Assembly: GCA_003427395.1 (NCBI GenBank)
Contig: BFEA01000755.1
Span: 127,990-161,484 of the forward strand
Length of the DNA stretch: 33,495 nucleotides
Direction: 5' to 3'
DNA from: Chara braunii
Lineage: Eukaryota; Streptophyta; Charophyceae; Charales; Characeae
This document shows, piece by piece, positions 8,799 through 18,751 of this stretch (position 1 is the stretch's first letter; each line of letters begins with the position of its first letter). A program made the position numbers and the translations under genes. Under the pieces are notes generated by a model, which saw only the letters and a list, made by a program, of their open reading frames with translations, did not search any database and was not told where the DNA came from.

Positions 8799-10270
8799 TT
8801 GGTTACATGCCCTCTCGACAATAACCCGACTGAAACGCTTGTATTATGTCCAATTAAGTATGGGGAAGGCATGCGCGACATGTTTTGGGAGAATCCAATT
8901 TTCGTGGTGGTATGTAAGTGGTGGAAGAAAAAAACAATTTTGGTAACGACGATGAAAGAGTATGCATCGAAGGGTTTGAAAAATGTGGAGAAATGCGATA
9001 ACAAAAGAAGCCTGTGAAAGACGTATGTGCAATCGAAGCACGAGGATCTCAGTACCATCCTATCTCACCGTCGTTTTCTAAACCAACCAAAACCGATAAC
9101 CAGAGACTAGCAAGAACTTTGAACTTCTTGTTATTCAATCGGCTGAAGAACCAACATTTTGATCTTAGAGCTACTAACCTATTGAAGACGAAGCTCAAAC
9201 AAGTTAACAATTTGCCATGAAAAAACAAGAAAGACGACAATTAGGCTTTGCATATGACATCAAAAAAATGTTTAGTAAATTACCCTACGAGTCAATTAAG
9301 CAAGCAATCGGTTGAATTTTGCAGAAATAAAAGCGGAAGAATAAAACATTTGTGATGGTGAGAGTTAGAGGGAAGAGGGTTTCGTTCGGAAATAAGAAAG
9401 GAGAATCGGGCTAGGTGAAAGTGAGTTTTTGGTGCATTAAAAAAATGGTTGAGTATGACTTTGAAACATTGTACCTCTAAACGTCAGACAAACTGTTGGA
9501 GTAAAAATAAAGAATTATGATGGACAAGTCGAGTAGTCCACCAATCGCGTGTATACTTTGTGCCTTCTCCGAAAATGAGTTTTTACGGGGTTAAGAATTA
9601 TGCGAGGCTAGGCTACCAAAGTGGCCCGGGGCCATTTGCCCGGCCGGACAAAAAAAAATAAAAAAATAAAATTATTTTTTAACTTTTTTTTTTAATATCG
9701 TAAATAATTTCGATGTGACCCTAAGGCAAAAGTAGTTCAGTTTAATTTTCTGCTTAACATAGTTTTTTTTGGGATTTTTTTTTGTTTTTTTTTGCTAGAA
9801 CCTTCCCTGATCCTTGCACGGGCGGGTCGTCCGGGAAAATAGGGTGACCCGGGCGGGCCGGCTGGTAGCCTAGATGAAAGGTTAATTAGTTGAAAAAGAG
9901 TAGTTGATGATGTTTCTTTGTTTATGGGGGAAGTTGTAAAGAGAGGGTTGAACGATGTGAATAGGGTGATCATGAAATTTGAATTTTTTTATGGTTTAAA
10001 TTTAACGTTGAAAAACAACGGATGACGAACATGATAGGTGAGGATTTTCGGATGGTTGAGTAAAAATTGAAGGGAAGTAGGTGGTTTGATGGTACTTAGC
10101 AAAAAACTTCGAAGAATTATTAAAAGTTTGAGATTAATTGGTATACAAGAGTTTTCAGGATTATAACTCGTATGTCTGTCTGAACCAGAAGAGGATGTTA
10201 ATCAAGGGTATGTTTCACAAGATCATGGAATGCACATCATTGAGCAAGCGGGTCGTTGAGTGTCTGCTAA
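8799..10270 (+). pseudogene. relic reverse transcriptase (Penelope-like)
   Basis: Pieces in order: NPTETLVLCPIKYGEG (8799-9017 frame); then LARTLNFLLFNRL and LRATNLLKTKLKQVNN (9014-9220); motif A as GFAYDIKKMFSKLP with the catalytic Asp at 9256-9258; motif B region IMMDKSSSPPIACILCAFSE near 9511-9575; motif C as VVDDVSLFMGE with the Asp pair at 9906-9911; and a thumb-like SYVCLNQKRMLIKGMFHKI at 10168-10224. The frames shift several times and at least seven stops fall between motifs A and B. A MITE (9611-9870) splits motif B from motif C. The RT copies element RNA at a nicked target; this copy cannot be active. Confidence 0.7.
9611..9870 (-). mobile_element. GC-ended MITE copy B, inserted in the RT relic
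   Basis: 260 bp bounded by GGCTACC (9611-9617) and GGTAGCC (9864-9870), flanked by TA on both sides (9609-9610 and 9871-9872), consistent with a TA target-site duplication. The inner termini are GC-rich (GGCCCGGGGCCATTTGCCCG; GACCCGGGCGGGCCGGC). The interior is A/T runs plus the family core (CGATGTGACCCTAAGGCAAA, reverse orientation). No coding capacity. TIR length and TA duplication would suit a Tc1/mariner-like or other TA-targeting transposase; which one is unknown. Confidence 0.85.
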
Positions 10271-10307
10271 CCCTGAAAATAAAACATCGTAAACAAACGT
10301 GCTTAGT

Positions 10308-10809
10308 TGTCATGTTTCATTGAACCCTAAGCATATTTGTTCATAAATGTGCACCGCGGTGTGCCGCGGTGGGGTGAGGCAGCTCAGGTGATCATGGAAA
10401 CAGACCTATAAGTAGCTTGGACTTTTTGAAGGGTGGTACTAGATTTAACAAGGTCATGTCATTATCTTCAGTGGACTCCATCTGGCGCATAGTTGTCTCT
10501 TAGGTAGGGGGAAAGCAAGCTACGATGTGAGTTTTTATAAGTTTCGCAATAATAATTAGAATAGAAGATGAACCTTTTAATATTAATAGCATTATGCAGT
10601 AAGAGTAAGACCTCTTCTCTCGACACGAATATCCACATGAGGAAGGCTAGGGCACCAACCAAAACGCGACGCCTGCAAGCTGCCAAATTTGTATTGAAGT
10701 TTATTGAAGATGGGTTGTTGTGTTTTCATGGTCATGGACTAATTCACTGCTACTATCGATGCTCCGCACGATATGGATACTGAAAAAATACCTCACTTAC
10801 TCACTTACA
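10308..10809 (+). repeat. downstream direct repeat (second, truncated unit or pseudo-LTR)
   Basis: Matches 4245-4350 and 5635-5951 as described for the upstream copy, without the tandem array between. It carries the same relic frame (AKFVLKFIEDG, YYRCSAR) and then ends. It starts just after the RT thumb relic, as a head-to-tail second Penelope-like unit would. Confidence 0.7.
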
Positions 10810-11960
10810 GTAAACATTATCTAATTATGATAAACATTTATAGCAAGCATCTTTAACAATAAAAAATATGTGTATAATCAATAAACGGGATAAAAATATA
10901 TATATATCACTTTGCACAATTAGTATAAGACAAACTTTGAAGTAAATTAAGCAATGAAGATAATAAATTGCAATCAAAATTACACATAAAATGAAAGGAA
11001 CACTAGGAGGCAATAAAGCTTGGAGTTTTGAAATGCATTATAAGCAAAACGGAGAAAACGTTGAATGTTTACAAACTAGCTTTACAGTTCCGTAGAGGTT
11101 TGTTATGTTCGATGGATGTCTGAATTGCATTTTGAAAATGTTTTTGTGACGTTGCAAAAATGTTCAATAATATATATATTTTTAAATGCAAAATAAAACA
11201 GGAGAATCTAAAAGAAACATTATGTTTAATAAAAGCATAGTTATAACTCGCTGCGTGTTTTCTTTACGTGACTACGTTTTACTAAAGTCCAATAATTATT
11301 TCAAATTTTATAAAAATATATAGGAGATTAATTTGGTAACATATTTCAATATATTTTTTAAACAAAAGTTATTTGACTCATTATTCACTATAAAATAATT
11401 ATATATCTTCAGACAGAACTGCACAATGAACTATAGGTAGAGAGGGAGAAAATGACAATAAACGAGGGATGATGATAAATTGTTTTGTCGGAGTTTCACC
11501 GACCCAAGAGGAGGTTGAACCATATATTGTACGCGGTCCCCTAAATGAATACTATAAGTGATAATTCATCTTAACCCCGCTTGTTGTTAAGCATCAACGG
11601 CTGCCCAACAATTGATACCTTAAGGTGGGGCACCAACCATTACCCTCAAGATACATATGACAAAAATCAAAGCAAACTCTCACTCACTTTACGCATATAT
11701 TGTTAAATATTACTTCTTAGTAAAATGTAAACAGAGATTAAAAAAAAAATATAAAAGAGAGGTTACAATAAATTATTTTGTCGGAGTTTCACAAATTTAA
11801 CAGGTTCACAAAATTTGTTAGGTTGCTAGTAATTTTTGTACTGAATGTCGATTGTTTTTTGTTTATAATTCTCTCCCATAACATCATCGTAGATTCTAAA
11901 AATCTTAATTAACATCATTTTCCTTCTTGCGGTGATAAAATGTTATTGCATGTTGCACTA
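10810..11960. other. AT-rich intergenic stretch
   Basis: No gene or element recognised. A short segment TTTTGTCGGAGTTTCAC recurs at 11482 and 11779, and in reverse complement near 12969, hinting at dispersed pieces of one unknown repeat. Confidence 0.6.
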
Positions 11961-11973
11961 CACACATGAGGTA

Positions 11974-12190
11974 TCAATTGTCACGATTAACAATGTAACC
12001 AACTTGTTCGAAACATTGCATGACGATTGATTGAGTTTCGGGTTCCTTGTTGCATCTTTTACAAACCCTTTTCGGATTTGTGAAACTTATATTTGACTTG
12101 ACGCCGATAAAACGTTGCAATGTTCTTGGATATTGATGCACCTTGCGGTGTTTATGAAACATTGGTGTTCAATGAAAACCTCCAAAATGT
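11974..12190 (-). pseudogene. possible LINE C-terminal zinc-finger relic
   Basis: The minus-strand frame includes VCKRCNKEPETQSIVMQC, close to the CxxC...ETxxHxxxxC pattern found at the C-terminus of plant LINE reverse transcriptases (zf-RVT), with the His replaced by Ile. Just upstream another frame reads TFWRFSL, similar to the FWR/LWR segment that precedes this finger in LINEs. No RT motif was found further upstream on this strand, so it would be an isolated, decayed tail. Chance remains possible. Confidence 0.3.
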
Positions 12191-12194
12191 TACT

Positions 12195-12890
12195 ATTGTA
12201 TGTTATCTTTGTCAGAACAAGGATTTGAGATATGTAGCATCGCTATGCATTGCGAACATGCTCGTTACTTTTGGGATTGGTAGAGGTTGAGGATTTTCTT
12301 GATTCCAACAATGAATGAGCATCGTACAAACAAATTTGTTGTGCATAGGGTGGTGGTTCCACGACACTGTTGTAACACTACCTACAATTACGTATAAGAT
12401 TTATGGGAAGTGGTACTATTAACAATTTGACTATGACGAACTTTGTTATTTTTTGCCCAACTCACCAATACTTAAAGATGATAGAGTGAAGTGTAATGAG
12501 TTTTCACTTCCTGTCTAGCAGGATGTACTATAGAGGTCTTTTAATGTCATTATGCTCCTTTTGATGAGGTCAATTTTTTATTGGTTTTCAACTTTGTCTT
12601 TGGTAGCCTCCCATTGCTTCAGGACAGGTAAAATATACTAGAACGACTTTTCGGTTTCATATTTGTTTGATACTTCGTTAGGGTTCAATGGCACGACTAT
12701 GTCCTCGCTTTTGAACTAGGCCTTACAATCAGGTGGGCGTGACTGCAAACCGTCCGACCCAGCTGCAACCGACGAGCTTGGTTCAGGTACAAATTTGAAA
12801 GGGTCAGTCATGGCTAGGTCGGCCAATTGGTAGAACAACCAAGTTACGGGCCACAGTTGGGTGGAAAATTTCATGGGTGACCCGAACTAA
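12195..12890. other. intergenic, nothing recognised
   Basis: No convincing ORF, RNA gene or repeat. Confidence 0.6.
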
Positions 12891-13060
12891 ACAATGAAAA
12901 AAATACGCCACTTTGCGGGGCATTGACATGGCTGGAACAACCAGTTTCGTTGCATGTGGTAAATTTGTAAAACTCCGACAAAACAATGAAAAAATTACGC
13001 CACTTCGCGGGGCATTGACATGGCTGGAGCAACCTGTTTCGTTGTATGTGGTAAAGCCAC
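12891..13060. repeat. 92-bp tandem duplication
   Basis: The unit starting ACAATGAAAAAAATACGCCA at 12891 recurs at 12983, with GCGGGGCATTGACATGGCTG and TTTCGTTG(C/T)ATGTGGTAAA in both copies. Few differences, so fairly recent. Confidence 0.85.
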
Positions 13061-13125
13061 GTACTAAGTCGTGCTTCTCCTTAGTAACTAGCAAAGCCGC
13101 ATACTAAGTCGTGGTTCTCCTTACA
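13055..13125. repeat. 40-bp tandem duplication
   Basis: GCC(A/G)C(G/A)TACTAAGTCGTG followed by (C/G)TTCTCCTTA appears twice, about 40 bp apart, directly after the 92-bp duplication. Confidence 0.8.
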
Positions 13126-13194
13126 TTGACGTAGGTACAAGTGGAGTAAGGGTGGATATAAGTAGATCATGGGTGGACGTGGGTGGGTTACATA

Positions 13195-13232
13195 TGGGCC
13201 TGGGTGGGCCTGGGTGGGCCTGGGTGGGCCAC
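13195..13232. repeat. 10-bp minisatellite GGGCCTGGGT
   Basis: Three and a half copies of a G-rich decamer, with the looser GGGTGGAC/GGGTGGGTT pattern before it. G-runs could allow quadruplex formation. Confidence 0.85.
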
Positions 13233-13239
13233 AGATGAA

Positions 13240-14095
13240 TATTGTGCGAGCCCTAGGGGGTGGATGCAGTCGAGCATTTTTTTCCGTTCCCAGTTGGGTC
13301 GGGCGCAATTGAGAAACTTTCAAAACACAGTTATGGGTTGGATGCAGTTTGAAAATTATTTGAAGGTCGGATCCAATTTGAATCTGGCTAGATATTTTGA
13401 AAAAATGAAGTTTTGCGAGATGCGCTTTTAACTCGACCGATGATACTTTTTTGTACGAGGGGGAGACAACAAATTGTGAGGAACGTCGGACGTATTCTTC
13501 AACTTCAAGTTATATAATAAAGTAAACAAAATAAAAAAAATATTTTTACGGATGCGTAGACACTCAACTTGTGTCTTGATACATGCTCGGGTGCCCCGAC
13601 TGGCGTGACTCTTGGATAAGGTTTCATGTGGCCCCGATGCAAGGAAAAAAAATGTTGTGTAAAATTGCAAGCGACTTTTGGTAGAGGGTTGTATCATAAT
13701 TCATTACAAAATTAGAGATAAAGGTAAGATAACAGAATCACGTTAAGACATCCTCCTATAAACTCGTTTAGCTGTTTTGAAAGTAATTTATAACCCTTCT
13801 CCCCTCTCTTAACAACCAACTTTCAAAGAAAGAAAAACAACTCGAATTTAGGGGCCTCTGAGGAAGTACGAAAAAAAAAATATAAACGGCAAGCTCGGGT
13901 GCCTCAAGTATCAGCCTTCTCTCGAGTCACGCTCGGATGCCTTAGCCGAGTAGACCCGACCGGGCGTAAGAATCTTCATAGCACTTAATAAAATGTTTCT
14001 GTATATTAACCTAGGAAGATTTTCATGTCAGATTGGTCCTGCCCAGCAAGGCACCTAAACGTGACGCCTGGGTAGGTCAGACATCCGGGGTACCC
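13240..14095. other. intergenic, short repeat fragments
   Basis: No gene recognised. The segment at 13955-13979 (CCGACCGGGCGTAAGAATCT and the next bases) matches 2750-2774 at the left edge of MITE copy A, so a piece of that family may lie here. Confidence 0.5.
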
Positions 14096-14098
14096 GGG

Positions 14099-14133
<35 letters not shown>
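14096..14133. repeat. long G homopolymer
   Basis: Over 30 consecutive G, preceded by CCCGGGGGA. Such a run is prone to sequencing and assembly error. Confidence 0.85.
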
Positions 14134-14618
14134 CGCTCATTTAGAGGACTCATCCAGGCTCCTTTTTTTTTTTTGTGAGTTGGCTTTCAAAGGGTGGGGA
14201 GGGGGGTATAAATTGGATTAAAAAATACTAAACTTTGCTAAGGGGTTTTTAAAGGGGAATGCCTTAGTATGAGTCCTTTGTTTTAATTTTTAAGCCCCGA
14301 TTCCACTAGGAATTTCAATGTTTCCCTTAGCCAAAAGTCGTTTGTACTATTGCAATTCTATAAAATATTATTATTATTTATTTATTTTTTTGCATTGGGG
14401 TTGTTCGGAACCCTGTCTGGGGGTCGTGCACAACCATTTATAGTCACCAGTGTTGGGCAGATTGTCCAATGTTTATTAAACTAGTTAATGTTTGATCGAG
14501 TATATGTTGCAGTGTTGATCTTTCTCCGCCAATCAATATAAATAATTTGTCTGAGCGTTTGTTTGATTTTATGTATTACTGGTTGGATGAACAATAAGTT
14601 TTATTTTTTTCTCACCTA

Positions 14619-15005
14619 GGCTACCAGAGTGGCCCGTGACCACGTGCCCAACGGGACCAAAAACAATTAAAAACTAAAAGTAANNNNNNNNNNNNNNNNN
14701 NNNNNNNNNNNNNNNNNNNNNNNNNNNNNNNNNNNNNNNNNNNNNNNNNNNNNNNNNNNNNNNNNNNNNNNNNNNNNNNNNNNNNNNNNNNNNNNNNNNN
14801 NNNNNNNNNNNNNNNNNNNNNNNNNNNNNNNNNNNNNNNNNNNNNNNNNNNNNNNNNNNNNNNNNNNNNNNNNNNNNNNNNNNNNNNNNNNNNNNNNNNN
14901 TTTTTTTTTTTTTTTTTTTTTTCCTGTTGTTGGGACCTTCCGTGGACCTCGCACGACCGGGCCGTCCGGGATAGCAAGGTGACCCGGGAGGCCCGACTGG
15001 TAGCC
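14619..15005. mobile_element. GC-ended MITE copy C, with assembly gap
   Basis: Bounded by GGCTACCAGAGTGGCCC (from 14619) and GACTGGTAGCC (ending 15005). The right inner part has GGCCGTCCGGGATAGCAAGG and TGACCCGGGAGGCCCGACTG, matching copies A and B. The middle (14684-14900) is Ns followed by a poly-T run. Left flank TA is present; the right flank is TC, so the duplication is imperfect. Confidence 0.8.
14684..14900. other. assembly gap (217 N)
   Basis: Run of N inside MITE copy C, next to poly-T. Other full copies are 249-260 bp while this one would span 387 bp, so the true gap is probably shorter than 217. Confidence 0.95.
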
Positions 15006-15009
15006 TCGC

Positions 15010-17204
15010 TTATCATGTTACTTTATTATTGCAATAAATGTCAAAGGATAGTCGCCTGTATCGACTCAAAGCCATAGGTTATAGCTTTGGATATTCGAAT
15101 GACGATATCACCTATGACAATGTCATTCCACAAGTCCCCCCAGTCTCCCTAGTCTACAGGTGTTATGATTACTTGTCTCTACAGTGACCAACCCTTGTGG
15201 TACGTTCTTCCATATTAGTATAGTATGACATTGAGCTTCCAGAAGGTAGATTGTTGAACATGTTGTAACTAAAAACTTTCCTTTTATTCATTTGCGGTGC
15301 ACTATTGCTGTAATAGAAAATTACATTGTGTCCTATCATTTACAGCAATCATGCATTTTGTGTCCCATTTTTTCAACTTTTGTAAATATACAACAAGAAG
15401 ACTGATCATATTTAAAATCTTATTTATACAACTTATAAGTAATATTAAAAGAAATGCAACTTATAGAAACATTAATACCTTTGAATGACATAAGTTTTTT
15501 AGTTATATACCACAGTGATTCATTCAACAATAGACTGTTGATAAATTTTAGTTTCAAGTATATTTTTTTTAATGATTGACTGATAATAATATGTAAGTGT
15601 TTGTTATTTCATTATCGTGTAGTAAAATCAAATGATATCGAGTATAAGACACATGGTTTACCTGCGCTAAGTATTTTGAATAATAATAAATAAGAACTTT
15701 TTTGATGTTGCTAACCTTTAAGATAACGGACACATTGTCATGTATTTGAGAACGGTAGGTGAAAAAACTTAATCATGGTCTAACAGACTGTTTATTTTTT
15801 TAATATTGTTGTTTAAAATGTTTATGGTATTTACATGTGGGAGTACAAGCGTTAGCTTTCTAGCGAAATGTTTTTATCAACTTAGGCCTACTAAAGGAAA
15901 AAAACTGCAATTGCCTTGGAAAATTGCCCCGATTTATTTTTTATAGGATAATGAAAGTGGTTAATTTGTTGTTTTCCTTTCTTCTTATTGTTTTTTACCA
16001 ACAACGGACAGAGAATCGTACACCAACATGCATTTCTATGTAGCAGAGTGTGCCACATTTTGACAAACTGGTGGTTTACAACCGAGGTCTCGGTGATTGA
16101 GTTATGTTATCAAAACAACGTTAATTAGCTTTATATAAATCAATGTCGTGGTGAGGGGGGGGGAAGGTTGTGATGTTGACTTGACCCTCAAGTAAAATAA
16201 TCATGTGTTTGACAATTATATATTGGGGCACGGTTGAATTGAAAAAAAACATGCGTATGTTATATGCAAATACAATGTATGTATGTTATATTAAGTGTTT
16301 TAAGGCATAACTTTGAAGGGGTCTGTAGTACCACCGCCAAATTTCGTCAAAATATCGGAAAAAAGTTGTTTGTTTTATAATTTTTACTTTTCTTAAAAAT
16401 TAATATTTAAAATAAATATCAAAAATAAAACATCCCTTCCAGACTTCCATAAAAGATATTATTGGTTGCGACACACTTTTAGTTTAAAAAATAAATAAAA
16501 AATGACGCTGATGTCATGGTGTGAGTTTCAAACTGGGCAAGTTTAGCAGGGGTTAAAAATTACGTCCGCCATTACCTCCAGCAGTGTTTAACATATTTAG
16601 GGATATTTTTTTGCTTCACTTCGGGAACTGCTAAAGTTGCCTATTCTCAACGTCGAGATTTACTCCATCGTAAGTGTCCCTTCTTGTTTTTTTTTTTTAA
16701 TTATTATTATTTTTATTATAATTATTAAAGGGTAACAACCTTTAGATATCGAATTGACCAGCGCTAGATAGTTTAAAATTGTAATACTTTATCCATCTTC
16801 TTCTTCTGAAGTTGGAACACAAGTCTGTATTTCAACATTTCAGCGGTGTACAACTTAGCTAGGACAATTGGTTTGTTTTTAATTCAATATGACTCAATAA
16901 ACAAAAAATTTTCGCATTGAAATATTGTATATATTTTTTCATTAAAAAAAATATCAAAATTCGAATACAACATACGTATGTCATATCAAATATAACGTAC
17001 ATAAATTTTATTCGAGTTATTTTATTCAACAGAAAATCAACGATTTATGAGGACTCATTTTTTATAGAAAAATTGAATAGAACGTATATGTTTTTTTTTT
17101 GTTAAGACATTCGGACACGAGTAGTCTATCATGTCCACGTGAAACATTTATGGAACATTGCTTGGTTGTTGGTAACGTTTTATTGGATGACAACAAAATT
17201 AAGA

Positions 17205-17235
<31 letters not shown>

Positions 17236-17350
17236 TTTTTACAATTTCATAAGATAAAACGTGGAAAAAAAATAAAAACTATTTTCGCTTGACATCACTT
17301 TTAAGAAAAAAAATCAAATTCAATACTCAAACGGGTTCGTTTAGATCGTA
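15010..17350. other. AT-rich intergenic stretch
   Basis: About 2.3 kb with no coding frame over ~65 codons that looks real, and no RNA gene recognised. A TA dinucleotide microsatellite lies at 17205-17235. Confidence 0.65.
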
Positions 17351-17386
17351 CTTTATTTTTTAGTCAATTGCACCATCCTCGAGTAC

Positions 17387-17942
17387 TTAATATTCAATGA
17401 AAAATTTAAAAACTGAACACTTCACTATCTCAACCATCATAGGGGTCCCATCATGCACACTAAGGGATTCTCGAGCCGTGAAACACTCTACCAAGGTATA
17501 AAACGAAAACAATATCTTCCAATGTGATAAGGGAGGATACAAACACAACTTCGAATCGTCATTTTCTGAAATAGCCACATTGTTGACCCCAACCTTCTCC
17601 TGTGTATACACAAAAGTGGCCTCGTCGCTGGGTGGAGACTTCTACAGTCGTGAATTAAATGGTTTACTTAGCCCATACATCGACTGCAGATCCTTTTTGT
17701 GCACGAACCCGACTTTCAAGGCTTCTGCACCGTTGATAAATTTCCTCAACATCTGTTTTCGGATTTACAGCCTTCGAAAGCCATGATGAAGGGCCCGTGA
17801 CCGATGTATGGGCCAAGTACTGGTGGTTTAAAAATAAAGCTTCCACATTTTTTGATGTGTCGCATGGGTTCATTAGCCCAGTACTGATGTGGCAGTGAAA
17901 CCTTGCCCCTGGGTACCCTTGTACAAACATGGAATAACACAC
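17387..17942 (-). pseudogene. unrecognised minus-strand ORF relics
   Basis: Two minus-strand open stretches (17664-17942, 92 codons; 17387-17611, 74 codons) overlap in direction. A third frame joins them with plausible residues (KVGFVHKKDLQSMYGLSKPF, then VYTQEKVGVNNVAISEND). The run of sensible composition over ~550 bp suggests a decayed gene or transposon piece with frameshifts. I recognise no family and no motif. Confidence 0.25.
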
Positions 17943-17944
17943 AC

Positions 17945-18566
17945 AAATGTGACTATTGGTACTTGTCAGCTAAAACTGGTTTGGGCGGTCGTCCAGGCTG
18001 CTGCTCCTCTGGTTCGGAATGACTCAAATATGGCTATTGGTATTTGTCACCTAAAACTGGTTTGGGCTGTCGTCCAGGCAGCTGCTCCTCTGGTTAGGAC
18101 TTCGGCGTGGTGAATGAGGCCTTGGGATCATTTCCGTAGAAATTGACGGTTTGGCCTTGGCACCAGAAGATAGCTCTATGCCGTGAGACCATGGTACAGG
18201 GTGTTCAGCCTGAAAGAACCAGCTTCCGCGGCGAATGGTGACCCACACACAAATGTGACTATTGGTATTTGTGACCTAAAACTGGTTTGGGCTGTCGTCC
18301 AGGCTGCTGCTCCTCTGGTTCTGAACGACTCAAATGTGGCTATTGGTATTTGTCACCTGGCTGTCGTCCAGGCGGCTGCTCCTCTGGTTCGGACTTCGGC
18401 GAGCTGAGTCCATGGTTCGGACTTCGGCGTGGTGAATGAGGCCTTGGGATCATTTCCGTAGAAATTGACGGTTTGGCCTTGGCACCAGAAGCTGGCTCTA
18501 CGCGATGAGACCATGGTACAGGGTGCTCAGCCTGAAAGAACCGGCTTCCGCGGCGAATGGTGACCC
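17945..18566. repeat. higher-order tandem repeat, two ~306-322-bp units with nested 75-80-bp subunits
   Basis: Unit 1 starts AAATGTGACTATTGGTA at 17945 and unit 2 at 18251. Both end with GGCTTCCGCGGCGAATGGTG-type sequence (18240 and 18561). Within each unit the block TGGCTATTGGTATTTGTCAC, then GGCTGTCGTCCAGGC and GCTGCTCCTCTGGTT, occurs twice. Unit 2 lacks CTAAAACTGGTTTGGG in its second subunit and has an extra GGTTCGGACTTCGGCG. The array ends about 150 bp before the likely L7 transcription start. Confidence 0.9.
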
Positions 18567-18675
18567 TTGAAGCACCACAGCTGGTGGTACGGTGTTTTCG
18601 GGGTCGCGTGGAGGCCCGTGAAATTGCTGTTTTTTTTGGGGGAAGATACGGCGGTGGCAGCGGAGGAGTGGCGGG

Positions 18676-18751
18676 TTCCATAAAACCTCGTTGGCCGTCT
18701 TTGTGCTCTCTCTTCAGCCAACTCGTTGCAGGGCTGCCGCTGTCTTTCACG
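18676..18751 (+). promoter_or_regulatory. putative RPL7 promoter and untranslated first exon
   Basis: A TATA-like CCATAAAAC lies at 18678-18686. A pyrimidine-rich CTCTCTCTTCAGCC follows around 18708-18721, typical of ribosomal-protein gene starts. A strong donor CACG|GTAAGA has its GT at 18752. The partner acceptor would be GCGTAG at 20214-20219, with a perfect ACTAAC branch-point-like site at 20171-20176. That gives a 5'-UTR intron of about 1.47 kb and 21 untranslated bases before the ATG. Signals only; no transcript evidence. Confidence 0.35.

Larger units (their letters stand above)
4245..10809 (+). mobile_element. degenerate Penelope-like retroelement, N-terminal GIY-YIG type
   Basis: Coding fragments lie on one strand in the order zinc knuckle/coiled coil (5809-7257), GIY-YIG nuclease (7512-7793), CxC linker (8190-8560) and reverse transcriptase (8799-10270). 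They are broken by stops and by switches among all three frames. A direct repeat pair (4245-5951 and 10308-10809) flanks this block, like the pseudo-LTRs that Penelope-like elements make through partial tandem insertion. The order endonuclease, CxC linker, RT is the published layout of the N-terminal-endonuclease Penelope-like clade (Naiad in animals, Chlamys in green algae, spike mosses and slime molds). I see no protease, RNase H or integrase, which argues against an LTR retrotransposon. The copy is dead: many stops, and a MITE within the RT. The 5' boundary is estimated from the repeat pair. Confidence 0.78.

Noticed and set aside
4245-10809. LTR retrotransposon with gag zinc knuckle
   Set aside because: The direct repeats and knuckle suggested it, but no protease, RNase H or integrase is readable, and a GIY-YIG domain precedes the RT. 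Penelope-like fits better.
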